From Rhizobium leucaenae USDA 9039 (GTDB taxonomy: Bacteria; Pseudomonadota; Alphaproteobacteria; Rhizobiales; Rhizobiaceae): a stretch of DNA of 64,000 nucleotides. The position numbers and the translations under genes are program-made. This document shows, piece by piece, positions 17,924 through 30,838 of the stretch. The stretch is taken from NCBI RefSeq assembly GCF_000426285.1, contig NZ_AUFB01000011.1, positions 62,001 to 126,000 of the forward strand, given 5' to 3'. Numbering within the stretch: the first letter of the stretch is position 1; the number at the start of each line of letters is the position of its first letter. The notes beneath the pieces were generated by a model, which saw only the letters and a program-made list of their open reading frames with translations, made no database searches and had not been told where the DNA came from.

Positions 17924-18730
17924 CTACTTCGCCACTTCCTCCTGCAGCGCAATAGCGCCATGCGGAGCATTGACCTTGCCCTCATGAATCATGAAGGCAA
18001 AGACGTCCCGCGGCTCAGCCTTGACCTTGCGATCCCCATCGATCAACGGCAGGTCATCGGGTACCCCGCCCTCGGCCCACGTTTCCAACCGCTTGGCCCA
18101 GACCTTCAATTCCTTCGGCGGATAGCAGGTCTTGATATCGTCGGAACCCTTCTGCAGGCGGGCATAGACGAAATCTGCGGTCACATCGGCGATCATCGGA
18201 TATTCGAAATGCTCGGCGCAAACAGGCGCGACATTATATTTGGCAAGCAACGCGATGAATTCCGGCACCTTGAACGAGTCATGCCTGACCTCGACGACAT
18301 GCTTCAGCGCCTGGCCGTCCTGCTTGTTCGGCAGCAGCTTGAGAAATGCCTCGAAATCATCCGGATCGAATTTCTTGGTCGGCGCGAACTGCCAGAGAAG
18401 CGGTCCAAGATGATCGCCCAGTTCGCTGATGCCGGATTCGAGAAAGCGCTGCATCGATTCACCGGCCTCGGAAAGCACGCGCCGGTTGGTGACAAAACGG
18501 GTCGCCTTGAGGGAGAAGATGAAACCCTCAGGCACATCGGCTGCCCATTTGGCAAAAACCTCCGGCTTCTGCGTGCTGTAATAGGTGCCGTTGACCTCGA
18601 TCACCTTCAGCTTGCGGCTGGCGAAATTAAGCTCGTCCTTCTGCTTGAGCGTCTCGGGATAAAATGTCCCGCGCCAGGGCTCAAAGGTCCAGCCGCCGAT
18701 GCCGGTTCGGATCGTGCCTGCAGTGGTCAT
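17924..18730 (-). CDS. DUF72 domain-containing protein
   Basis: This 268-residue protein belongs to the DUF72 (YecE-like) TIM-barrel family. Hallmarks are GIGGWTFEPWRGTFYPE, LKVIEVNGTYYSTQKPE, WAADVPEGFIFSLKA, LLWQFAPTKKFD, VEVRHDSF and the C-terminal VYARLQ. The catalytic role of the family is not established. The start is ATG 18730, with GGAGG five bases upstream; an upstream in-frame TTG overlaps that site. Its promoter region abuts that of the divergent toxin-antitoxin operon. Confidence 0.85.
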   Translation of the reverse strand: MTTAGTIRTGIGGWTFEPWRGTFYPETLKQKDELNFASRKLKVIEVNGTYYSTQKPEVFAKWAADVPEGFIFSLKATRFVTNRRVLSEAGESMQRFLESGISELGDHLGPLLWQFAPTKKFDPDDFEAFLKLLPNKQDGQALKHVVEVRHDSFKVPEFIALLAKYNVAPVCAEHFEYPMIADVTADFVYARLQKGSDDIKTCYPPKELKVWAKRLETWAEGGVPDDLPLIDGDRKVKAEPRDVFAFMIHEGKVNAPHGAIALQEEVAK

Positions 18731-18742
18731 TCTCTCCTCCAA

Positions 18743-18771
18743 TTGACTTAGCTATATTGCTTAGCTATGTT
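18743..18771 (+). promoter_or_regulatory. Promoter and candidate operator of the toxin-antitoxin operon
   Basis: TTGACT (18743-18748) and TATGTT (18766-18771) are separated by 17 bases. Two copies of CTTAGCTAT (18747-18755 and 18760-18768), each containing the palindrome TAGCTA, overlap both boxes, so they are well placed for autorepression by the antitoxin. Confidence 0.6.
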
Positions 18772-18803
18772 TTGAACAACTCTTGTCGAAACAAGGTTGC
18801 TTG

Positions 18804-19070
18804 ATGACGATCGTCACCATTCATAAGGCCAAAACCGATCTCTCGAAACTTATCGCTCGTGCAGAAGCCGGCGAGGAGATTGTATTGGCGCGTGGCAACA
18901 AGCCTGTTGCGAAAATCGTCGGGCTTCGGGAGGCCAAACCAGAGATCCGTGGTTATGGCAGCCTTGCGCACTTACGCGGCAAAATTCCGGATTCCTTCTT
19001 CTTTGATCCGCTGTCGAAAGATGAGCTAGATGCATGGGAAGGCAAATATTCGTTCGACGGTGAAAAGTGA
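18804..19070 (+). CDS. Type II antitoxin, Phd/YefM family
   Basis: This 88-residue protein begins MTIVTIHKAKTDLSKLIARA-GEEIVLARGNKPVAKIV, the standard Phd/YefM (prevent-host-death) fold: an N-terminal DNA-binding half and a C-terminal toxin-neutralising tail, here including IPDSFFFDPL. It should both bind the downstream VapC toxin and repress the promoter. The start is ATG 18804, with AAGG about eight bases upstream. Its stop overlaps the toxin start (GTGA). Confidence 0.9.
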   Translation: MTIVTIHKAKTDLSKLIARAEAGEEIVLARGNKPVAKIVGLREAKPEIRGYGSLAHLRGKIPDSFFFDPLSKDELDAWEGKYSFDGEK

Positions 19071-19453
19071 ATTTTCTTCTGGATACGCATGCACTGCTTT
19101 GGTGGCTTACGGCAGACCCTCGACTAAGTTCCGTAGCGAGAAATGCAATCGAAGATCCAGATGCCTCCCGATACATAAGCTCCGTCACTCCGTTTGAGAT
19201 CGCCACGAAAGTCCGCATCGGCAAGCTCGATTTTGCACGTGAAATCGCCGAGAATTTCGACAACTATGTCACTGCGGGCGCCTTTAAATGCCTTGATGTG
19301 AATACCGGCCATGCCCTGCTAGCGGGCAAAATGCCTGGAAATCATAAAGACCCTTTTGACAGGCTGCTTGCCGCCCAGTGCAAGGCGGAAAGCCTTTCGC
19401 TCATTACAGCCGATCCGGCATTCGCAGAATTCGGCCTCAATCTTATCTGGTAA
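19067..19453 (+). CDS. vapC: PIN-domain toxin VapC
   Basis: VapC toxins are Mg-dependent RNases, typically cutting initiator tRNA or rRNA. The 128-residue product has the PIN acidic residues D6 (FLLDTHALLWWL), E44 (TPFEIATK), D95/D98 (KDPFDRLLAAQ) and D116 (ITADPAF), so it should be active. It starts at GTG 19067, overlapping the antitoxin stop by four bases, which implies translational coupling. The pair sits between DUF72 and uvrA, a typical small insertion. Confidence 0.92.
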   Translation: MNFLLDTHALLWWLTADPRLSSVARNAIEDPDASRYISSVTPFEIATKVRIGKLDFAREIAENFDNYVTAGAFKCLDVNTGHALLAGKMPGNHKDPFDRLLAAQCKAESLSLITADPAFAEFGLNLIW

Positions 19454-19468
19454 ATATCCGGCGAAACG

Positions 19469-22390
<2,922 letters not shown>

Positions 22391-22486
22391 CGTCGTCTGC
22401 TGGTCCCTTGGTGTCTGCCCTTATTTAGTGATGCCCGGCCGTGAGTCGAGGCTGAAATGAAGGGCAACGCCAGGTTTTCGATTCGG

Positions 22487-22526
22487 TTGACAGGATCATA
22501 GAGGTGAATTAGAACAAAGAAAGAAC
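22487..22526. promoter_or_regulatory. SOS (LexA) box and plus-strand promoter between uvrA and ssb
   Basis: GAACAAAGAAAGAAC (22512-22526) is a GAAC-N7-GAAC direct repeat, the alphaproteobacterial LexA operator. On the plus strand TTGACA (22487-22492) and TAGAAC (22510-22515) are 17 bases apart, so the box overlaps the -10 region of a promoter reading towards ssb. The same box is 122 bases upstream of uvrA. Confidence 0.75.
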
Positions 22527-22682
22527 AAATTTGCCTTTGGGTCAAGGCCGCATACCGTATAATCTCTGTGGATGACCACGGCATATGGCGCAGCTTAAAT
22601 AGCGCCTGATAGCGGCAATAGTCTAAGGTGCGTGGATAGAATTTGAGAAGCCGTCGATGGGCGGCAAGCAGGGTAGGTACTC

Positions 22683-23243
22683 ATGGCCGGTAGTGTGAAC
22701 AAGGTAATTCTGGTTGGAAATCTTGGGGCGGACCCGGAAATCCGCCGTACGCAGGACGGCCGTCCGATCGCCAACCTCAACATCGCGACGTCGGAAACCT
22801 GGCGCGACCGCAATTCCGGCGAGCGCCGGGAAAAGACGGAATGGCACCGCGTCGTGATCTTCAACGAAGGTCTTTGCAAGGTCGCCGAGCAGTATCTGAA
22901 GAAGGGTGCCAAGGTCTATATCGAGGGCGCGCTTCAGACGCGTAAATGGCAGGACCAGAACGGCCAGGATCGTTATTCGACCGAAATCGTGTTGCAGGGC
23001 TTCAATTCGACGTTGACCATGCTGGATGGCCGCGGCGAAGGCGGAGGTGCTGTCGAAGGCGGTCGCGGTGGACGCGGAGGCGGTGACTTTGGCGGTGGTT
23101 ACGGCGGCGACTATGGCGGTGACGACTACGGCCAGCCTTCGTCCCAATCTTCCAGCCGCGGCGCCAGCGGTGGCCGTGGGGGGGCCGCAAGCAGCGGCGG
23201 CAGCAATTTCTCGCGCGACCTGGACGACGATATTCCATTCTGA
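22683..23243 (+). CDS. ssb: Single-stranded DNA-binding protein
   Basis: SSB protects single-stranded DNA in replication, repair and recombination. The 186-residue product has an N-terminal OB-fold (SVNKVILVGNLGADPEIR, WHRVVIF, YIEGALQTRKW), a long glycine-rich disordered linker (about 118-172), and the conserved acidic tip DLDDDIPF, which binds partners such as RecG, RecO and exonuclease I. GGGTAGG lies just before the ATG. The transcript appears to start about 160 bases upstream at an SOS-box-overlapping promoter. Confidence 0.98.
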   Translation: MAGSVNKVILVGNLGADPEIRRTQDGRPIANLNIATSETWRDRNSGERREKTEWHRVVIFNEGLCKVAEQYLKKGAKVYIEGALQTRKWQDQNGQDRYSTEIVLQGFNSTLTMLDGRGEGGGAVEGGRGGRGGGDFGGGYGGDYGGDDYGQPSSQSSSRGASGGRGGAASSGGSNFSRDLDDDIPF

Positions 23244-23284
23244 TCGCCGCTTTGTTCGACAGGTTATGCCGCATTGAGCGAACG

Positions 23285-23308
23285 GCCCGCCTTTCGGGCG
23301 GATCTTTT
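23285..23308. terminator. Probable terminator between ssb and marC
   Basis: GCCCG and CGGGC pair around a CCTTT loop and are followed by GGATCTTTT on the plus strand. The stem is short, so confidence is moderate. Confidence 0.5.
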
Positions 23309-23323
23309 GCGTCTGCTTCAGCC

Positions 23324-23956
23324 TTATGTGAGCTTGAGTGCGGCTTTCGCGCCGTCCACCACGAATTGAGTGGCGAGCGCGGCAAGGATGACGCCGAGCA
23401 GCCGCGTCAGGATGGCGCGACCGGTTGACCCCAGCATGCGGTCAAGCCTTTCCGAGATCGCTAACGCCGCATAGACCAGCCCGAGATTGACAGCGATGAC
23501 GAGGATCAACTGGGCTCGATCGAACATGGTCTGCAGCGAACCGGCCAGCAGGATGGTCGCGGAGATGGCGCCGGGACCGGCGATCAGCGGCAGAGCCAAG
23601 GGAAATACCGCGATATTCTGGATATGATCCTTGGTGATTGCGACTTCAGTCGTCTTTTCCTTCCTGTCCTGCCGTCGCTCGAATACCATCTCGAAAGCGA
23701 TCCAGAAAAGCAGCAGCCCGCCGGCAATGCGGAACGCGCCGATGGAAATGCCGAGAATGTCGAGCACGCTCGCACCGAACAAGGCAAAGGCCGCCATGAT
23801 GAAGAAAGCGATCACCGAGCCGCGCAGCGCCACCTGATGGCGTTGAGCCCGGTTCATCCCGGCTGTAAGGCCGATGAAGAGCGGAGCAAGACCTGGCGGG
23901 TCGACGGTGACGAGCAGCGTTGTGAAGGCATTGATCAGCGTGTCCGCGCTCGCCAT
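23324..23956 (-). CDS. MarC-family integral membrane protein
   Basis: This 210-residue protein of the MarC family (PF01914) has six predicted membrane segments and family motifs LVTVDPPGLAPLFIGLT, FRIAGGLLLFWIAFEM and FPLALPLIAGPGAISATILL. The family is of uncertain function; it was once linked to multiple antibiotic resistance in E. coli, but that was not upheld. It stands alone, convergent with ssb. Confidence 0.9.
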   Translation of the reverse strand: MASADTLINAFTTLLVTVDPPGLAPLFIGLTAGMNRAQRHQVALRGSVIAFFIMAAFALFGASVLDILGISIGAFRIAGGLLLFWIAFEMVFERRQDRKEKTTEVAITKDHIQNIAVFPLALPLIAGPGAISATILLAGSLQTMFDRAQLILVIAVNLGLVYAALAISERLDRMLGSTGRAILTRLLGVILAALATQFVVDGAKAALKLT

Positions 23957-24182
23957 ATAACCCCCGCGCCTTTGTTTCTGTTCATTATTGGCCCATTGAT
24001 ATGCGAGGAATGACGTTTCGCAAAGCGCAATGCGGCCTAGTCAAAACGTTCTGCCACGGAAATGTGCGATTTAGCGGGTTAAGAGGGCAAAAGCCTGTTT
24101 AAAAGCACCCATCAAAATTGGCGCTTGCAGGGCCTTTCGGCTATAAATTTCACAGTGATTCTAAAAGAGATCGTGATCTGTT

Positions 24183-26987
<2,805 letters not shown>

Positions 26988-27018
26988 GCTTCGATGCACT
27001 CAGCATATGGAAATAAGG

Positions 27019-27045
27019 ACCGGGCGGCTTGGCTGCCCGGTTTTT
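27019..27045 (+). terminator. Rho-independent terminator of gyrA
   Basis: ACCGGGC pairs with GCCCGGT (with an interior mismatch near the TTG loop) and is followed by TTTTTC, 32 bases after the gyrA stop. Confidence 0.85.
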
Positions 27046-27079
27046 CGTTACTGCACTATTTCGACCTGCACCCTTTTCG

Positions 27080-27112
27080 ACAAAAAACCGGACGCTGGGG
27101 GAGCGTCCGGTT
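27080..27112 (-). terminator. Rho-independent terminator for the minus-strand small genes
   Basis: On the minus strand AACCGGACGCT pairs with AGCGTCCGGTT around a CCCCC loop and runs into TTTTT. It lies about 65 bases beyond the stop of the 44-residue gene, supporting real transcription of that strand. Confidence 0.82.
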
Positions 27113-27175
27113 CGAATTAACCCGAGCGATTGGAGGGCCGCGCTCGGGAGGGGAGATATCGGAAACCGCTGTGGT

Positions 27176-27310
27176 TCAGAGCGCCCTATGGTGTTTATTC
27201 AGCTTCTTGCTCTCCTCGCTTTCACGGTGGAGCGCTGAGATTGTGGACGCGACGGACACAACGAACATGCTGCTGATGAAGAGCGTAAGCACCGTTAATA
27301 TCGTGAACAT
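27176..27310 (-). CDS. Small single-span membrane protein (44 residues)
   Basis: I do not recognise this gene. The reading MFTILTVLTLFISSMFVVSV... gives one hydrophobic segment over residues 1-25 and a short, basic, polar C-terminal tail (HRESEESKKLNKHHRAL). Support for it comes from a strong ribosome-binding sequence (GAGGAAGGGAG) just before the ATG and from the minus-strand terminator that follows. Its stop is about 190 bases from the gyrA end. It is one of three small membrane genes in tandem here. Confidence 0.6.
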   Translation of the reverse strand: MFTILTVLTLFISSMFVVSVASTISALHRESEESKKLNKHHRAL

Positions 27311-27350
27311 GATCGCTCCCTTCCTCTCGTGGAACTAGCGTTCAGATCCC

Positions 27351-27509
27351 TTAATACTGGCTGGTGGTAATAAAGGGACGAGCCGAAGCAAAGGGACCGT
27401 AGATCTTCGACTGGTCGGGCTTTTGATCATAGAGAGCGATCGTCGCGGCAAGCATTCCCGAAATCATGGTCATCCAAACGACATTAATAAGGGTGATCTT
27501 ATCGGGCAT
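27351..27509 (-). CDS. Small membrane protein (52 residues)
   Basis: I do not recognise this gene. The 52-residue product starts MPDKITLINVVWMTMISGML, has one hydrophobic helix over about residues 6-27, and a polar tail (YDQKPDQSKIYGPFASARPF). ATG 27509 is preceded by AAGAAGGAAAC at good spacing, which decides against an in-frame start ten codons upstream. It is followed 40 bases later by the 44-residue gene on the same strand. A role as a small envelope protein is only a guess. Confidence 0.6.
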   Translation of the reverse strand: MPDKITLINVVWMTMISGMLAATIALYDQKPDQSKIYGPFASARPFITTSQY

Positions 27510-27602
27510 ACTCTGTTTCCTTCTTACCGCAATGAGCAAATCTAAGGTTCGGGCTTTAACGCGGCGGCTGGTGAATGGTTCCGCCTGATGTTGAGCCTCT
27601 GT

Positions 27603-27818
27603 TTACCAACGTCCGTCTGAAGCGACCTTGAATGCCTTGTTCATCTGGCGTTCAGATTCGCGATGCGTTTCGCGCATAGCGATGGCGATTTCTTGAGCAG
27701 AATTGGTGGTGTCAGCCTGCTGCGCCCATTCGATTTCGTAATTGTCGGCGAAAAGATGAACGAGGTATTCGACGACGAAGGAGCCGATAATGGCGACTGC
27801 AACAATGAAAACCAACAT
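27603..27818 (-). CDS. Small membrane protein (71 residues)
   Basis: I do not recognise this gene. The product starts MLVFIVAVAIIGSFVVEYLV, one membrane helix, followed by a soluble, charged helical tail (IAIAMRETHRESERQMNKAF). ATG 27818 has AGGAAAG upstream; a longer in-frame reading of 115 residues lacks a site and would begin in the region upstream of coaD. The tail RETHRESERQMNKAF resembles HRESEESKKLNK in the 44-residue neighbour, which suggests that the small genes are related to each other. Confidence 0.6.
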   Translation of the reverse strand: MLVFIVAVAIIGSFVVEYLVHLFADNYEIEWAQQADTTNSAQEIAIAMRETHRESERQMNKAFKVASDGRW

Positions 27819-28020
27819 GGCCTGATCTTTCCTGAGCCGGAGGCGCGTGAGCCGATGAACGCGGCCCGTTTCGATGTTGGGGCGAATAAAGCATTGTTGA
27901 TCTGAAACAGGCTTGAACGCCGCATTCATCAGCCGTTCAGAGGCAGCCAAGGGGTTGTAAATGACTTGCGATACCGGCCCATCCGTGACAAAAGGCGTCG
28001 AAACAATGGGCCGGTTTGGT

Positions 28021-28524
28021 ATGACGACAGCCTTTTATCCAGGATCCTTCGATCCGATGACCAATGGACATCTGGATGTCCTCGTGCAGGCGCTGAATGT
28101 CGCCTCCAAGGTTATCGTCGCGATCGGCATTCATCCCGGCAAGAAACCGCTTTTCTCCTTCGAGGAGCGGGCGGAACTCATCACCCGATCGCTCGCCGAG
28201 GCGCTGCCGCAAAAGGTCGGCGATGTTTCCGTCGTCGCCTTCGACAATCTGGTGGTCGATGCGGCCCGCAAGCATGGCGCGAGCCTCTTGGTACGTGGCC
28301 TGCGCGATGGCACCGATCTGGATTATGAAATGCAAATGGCCGGCATGAACCGCCAGATGGCGCCCGATATTCAAACCCTGTTCCTGCCGGCCGGCACAGC
28401 ATCGCGGCCTATAACCGCCACATTGGTGCGGCAGATCGCATCAATGGGCGGCGATGTCAGCGCTTTCGTGCCTGCAGCGGTTCTTGAAGCCCTGACAAGC
28501 AAGTTAAAAGACACGGTCGAATAA
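28021..28524 (+). CDS. coaD: Phosphopantetheine adenylyltransferase
   Basis: CoaD makes dephospho-CoA from 4'-phosphopantetheine and ATP. The 167-residue product begins MTTAFYPGSFDPMTNGHLD, containing the nucleotidyltransferase motif TNGH, followed by VRGLRDGTDLDYE and the C-terminal ATP-binding SRPITATLVRQIA (a variant of the usual S-S-S/T motif). The ATG at 28021 matches the family start; ATG 28006 is a five-residue-longer alternative. It begins a five-gene run with two cyclophilins, queA and tgt. Confidence 0.95.
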   Translation: MTTAFYPGSFDPMTNGHLDVLVQALNVASKVIVAIGIHPGKKPLFSFEERAELITRSLAEALPQKVGDVSVVAFDNLVVDAARKHGASLLVRGLRDGTDLDYEMQMAGMNRQMAPDIQTLFLPAGTASRPITATLVRQIASMGGDVSAFVPAAVLEALTSKLKDTVE

Positions 28525-28561
28525 AAGATTGGCCGAAATTCATCTTCCGAACGGAGCACCC

Positions 28562-29134
28562 ATGAAACTCTTTCATCTCGCATTGGCAGGTTTTCTCAGC
28601 CTCGCCGCCTTCGCAGGCAGCGCCTTTACGGCCGCCGCCGACGATTTTCTGACGATCCAGCTCAAGGATGGCCCTGTCGTCGTTCAGTTGATGCCCGATG
28701 TTGCTCCGAAGCATGTCGCGCAGATCGAAGCGCTGGCGAAAAAGGGTGCCTACGACAATGTCGCCTTCCATCGTGTCATCGATGGCTTCATGGCCCAGAC
28801 CGGCGACGTGCAGTACGGTAATATGGCCAAGGGTTACAATCCCCAGAAGGCTGGTACTGGCGGCTCCGACATGCCCAATCTCCCGGCCGAGTTTTCCAAG
28901 GTTCCATTCAAGCGTGGCACCGTCGGCATGGCACGTGCTCAGGATCCGAATTCCGCCAATTCGCAGTTCTTCATCATGTTCGGTGACGGCGACTTCCTGA
29001 ATGGCCAGTACACCGTCGTCGGCAAGGTCGTTTCCGGCATGGAGCTGGTCGACAAGATCAAGCGTGGCGAGGGCCAGAACGGCGAAGTCAGCAACCCCGA
29101 CCGGATGGTCAAGGTCACGGTCGGCAAGAAGTAA
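28562..29134 (+). CDS. Periplasmic cyclophilin-type peptidyl-prolyl isomerase
   Basis: This 190-residue isomerase has a signal peptide (MKLFHLALAGFLSLAAFAGS, cleaved near TAAADD), so it acts in the periplasm. The cyclophilin core includes VAFHRVIDGFMAQTGD, GTVGMARAQDPNSANSQFFI and GQYTVVGKVVSGMELVD. GGAG five bases before ATG 28562 fixes the start; an in-frame start 11 codons upstream would hide the signal peptide. It is followed 27 bases later by a cytoplasmic paralogue. Confidence 0.93.
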   Translation: MKLFHLALAGFLSLAAFAGSAFTAAADDFLTIQLKDGPVVVQLMPDVAPKHVAQIEALAKKGAYDNVAFHRVIDGFMAQTGDVQYGNMAKGYNPQKAGTGGSDMPNLPAEFSKVPFKRGTVGMARAQDPNSANSQFFIMFGDGDFLNGQYTVVGKVVSGMELVDKIKRGEGQNGEVSNPDRMVKVTVGKK

Positions 29135-29161
29135 GAGTCGAGAAGAGAAGAGGAAACGAAA

Positions 29162-29671
29162 ATGGCTGAGATCAAGGATCCCGAAAACACCCTCATCCTG
29201 GAAACCACCAAGGGTCAGGTCGTCATTCAATTGCTGCCGCAGGTAGCGCCCGAGCATGTTGCTCGCATCAAGGAACTTGCCCGCGAGAATGCCTATGACG
29301 GCGTCGTTTTCCATCGCGTCATCGACGGCTTCATGGCTCAGACCGGCGACGTACAATACGGCAAGCAGGGCAGCGAAAGCTTCAATCCCGGCCGTGCCGG
29401 CATGGGCGGTTCTTCCAAGCCGGATCTGAAGGCTGAATTTTCTGCTACCTCGCACATTCGCGGCACCTGCTCGATGGCCCGTTCGCAGAACCCGAACTCG
29501 GCCAACTCGCAGTTCTTCATCTGCTTTGCCGATGCGCCCTGGCTGAACAAGCAATACTCCGTTTGGGGTCAGGTAATCTCCGGTATGGACATTGTCGACC
29601 AGATCAAGCGCGGCGAACCAGTGAAGGATCCGGATTCGATCGTATCCGCACGGCTTGCCGCCGACGTCTGA
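29162..29671 (+). CDS. ppiB: Cytoplasmic cyclophilin-type peptidyl-prolyl isomerase
   Basis: This 169-residue cyclophilin has no signal peptide. Core motifs are VVFHRVIDGFMAQTGD, GTCSMARSQNPNSANSQFFI and WLNKQYSVWGQVISGMD. It is close in sequence to the upstream periplasmic enzyme and probably arose with it by tandem duplication, one copy gaining or losing export. GAGGAAA precedes the ATG. The gene continues into queA after a 75-base gap. Confidence 0.95.
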   Translation: MAEIKDPENTLILETTKGQVVIQLLPQVAPEHVARIKELARENAYDGVVFHRVIDGFMAQTGDVQYGKQGSESFNPGRAGMGGSSKPDLKAEFSATSHIRGTCSMARSQNPNSANSQFFICFADAPWLNKQYSVWGQVISGMDIVDQIKRGEPVKDPDSIVSARLAADV

Positions 29672-29746
29672 TCGTGATTATTCCTGAAGCCCGCCTCTCG
29701 CGCTTTGGCGTTGGGGGCGGGTTTCGCTTTGCTGAGATTGCCAGAA

Positions 29747-30832
29747 ATGCGCGTTGACCTTTTCGATTTCGACCTGCCGGATGAGCGCATAGCGCTAAGA
29801 CCCGCCGAGCCACGCGATAGCGCGCGCCTGCTCGTCGTCGATCCGAATAGTGCCGAAGCAGCTCTGAGCGATTATCACATCCGCGATCTGCCGTCATTCC
29901 TGCGACCGGGCGACGCCGTCGTCTTCAACGACACGAAGGTCATCCCGGCTCAGTTGGAGGGCATCCGCCATCGCGAAGGCGCGCCCGGCCAGCAGGTGTC
30001 GGCGACGCTGCATATGCGCGCGGCACCCAATCGTTGGAAAGCCTTTGCCAAGCCAGGCAAGCGTATCAAGATCGGCGATCGTATCCAGTTCGGCCATGGC
30101 GAAAATGTCTGCCTCCTCGGTGCTCTAGACGCTGTGGTGGAAGAGAAAGGCGAGGGCGGCGAGATCACGCTGCGTTTCGACCTTTCCGGCCCGGCGCTGG
30201 ACGAGGCGATCGCCACTGTCGGCCACATCCCGCTGCCGCCCTATATCGCCGCCAAGCGCCCCGAGGATGAGCGCGACCGTGCCGACTACCAGACCATCTA
30301 CGCACGCGAGGAGGGCGCTGTCGCTGCCCCGACTGCGGGATTGCATTTCACCCCGTCGCTGTTTGCCGCACTGGATGCCATGGGCGTCGAGCGGCACTTC
30401 GTAACGCTGCATGTCGGCGCCGGTACCTTCCTGCCGGTCAAGGCCGACGACACCGAAGACCACAAAATGCATTTCGAGATCGGCTATGTCGACGCGACGA
30501 CCGCGGGCAAGCTGAACGCCGTGAAGGCGCGGGGAGGCCGCATCGTCTGCGTCGGCACGACGTCCCTTCGGTTGATCGAAAGCGCCGCCGGTGACGATGG
30601 AACGATCCAGCCCTGGTCGGGCGCGACCGGTATCTTCATCACGCCCGGTTATCGTTTCAAGGCGGTCGATCTCTTGATGACCAATTTCCATCTGCCGCGT
30701 TCGACGCTGTTCATGCTGGTATCGGCCTTCGCCGGCCTTGATACCATGCGCGCGGCTTATACCCATGCTATTGAGACAGGCTATCGCTTCTATTCCTATG
30801 GCGATGGCAGCCTGCTCTACCGGAAAGACTAA
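29747..30832 (+). CDS. queA: S-adenosylmethionine:tRNA ribosyltransferase-isomerase
   Basis: QueA transfers the ribosyl part of SAM to preQ1 in tRNA to form epoxyqueuosine. The 361-residue product begins MRVDLFDFDLPDERIALRPA and contains VFNDTKVIPA, PLPPYI, YQTIYAREEGAVAAPTAGLH, HVGAGTFLPV and TNFHLPRSTLFMLVSAF. The ATG at 29747 matches the family start; the upstream in-frame extension does not. It lies seven bases before tgt, so the two queuosine enzymes are co-transcribed. Confidence 0.97.
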   Translation: MRVDLFDFDLPDERIALRPAEPRDSARLLVVDPNSAEAALSDYHIRDLPSFLRPGDAVVFNDTKVIPAQLEGIRHREGAPGQQVSATLHMRAAPNRWKAFAKPGKRIKIGDRIQFGHGENVCLLGALDAVVEEKGEGGEITLRFDLSGPALDEAIATVGHIPLPPYIAAKRPEDERDRADYQTIYAREEGAVAAPTAGLHFTPSLFAALDAMGVERHFVTLHVGAGTFLPVKADDTEDHKMHFEIGYVDATTAGKLNAVKARGGRIVCVGTTSLRLIESAAGDDGTIQPWSGATGIFITPGYRFKAVDLLMTNFHLPRSTLFMLVSAFAGLDTMRAAYTHAIETGYRFYSYGDGSLLYRKD

Positions 30833-30838
30833 GACGAA

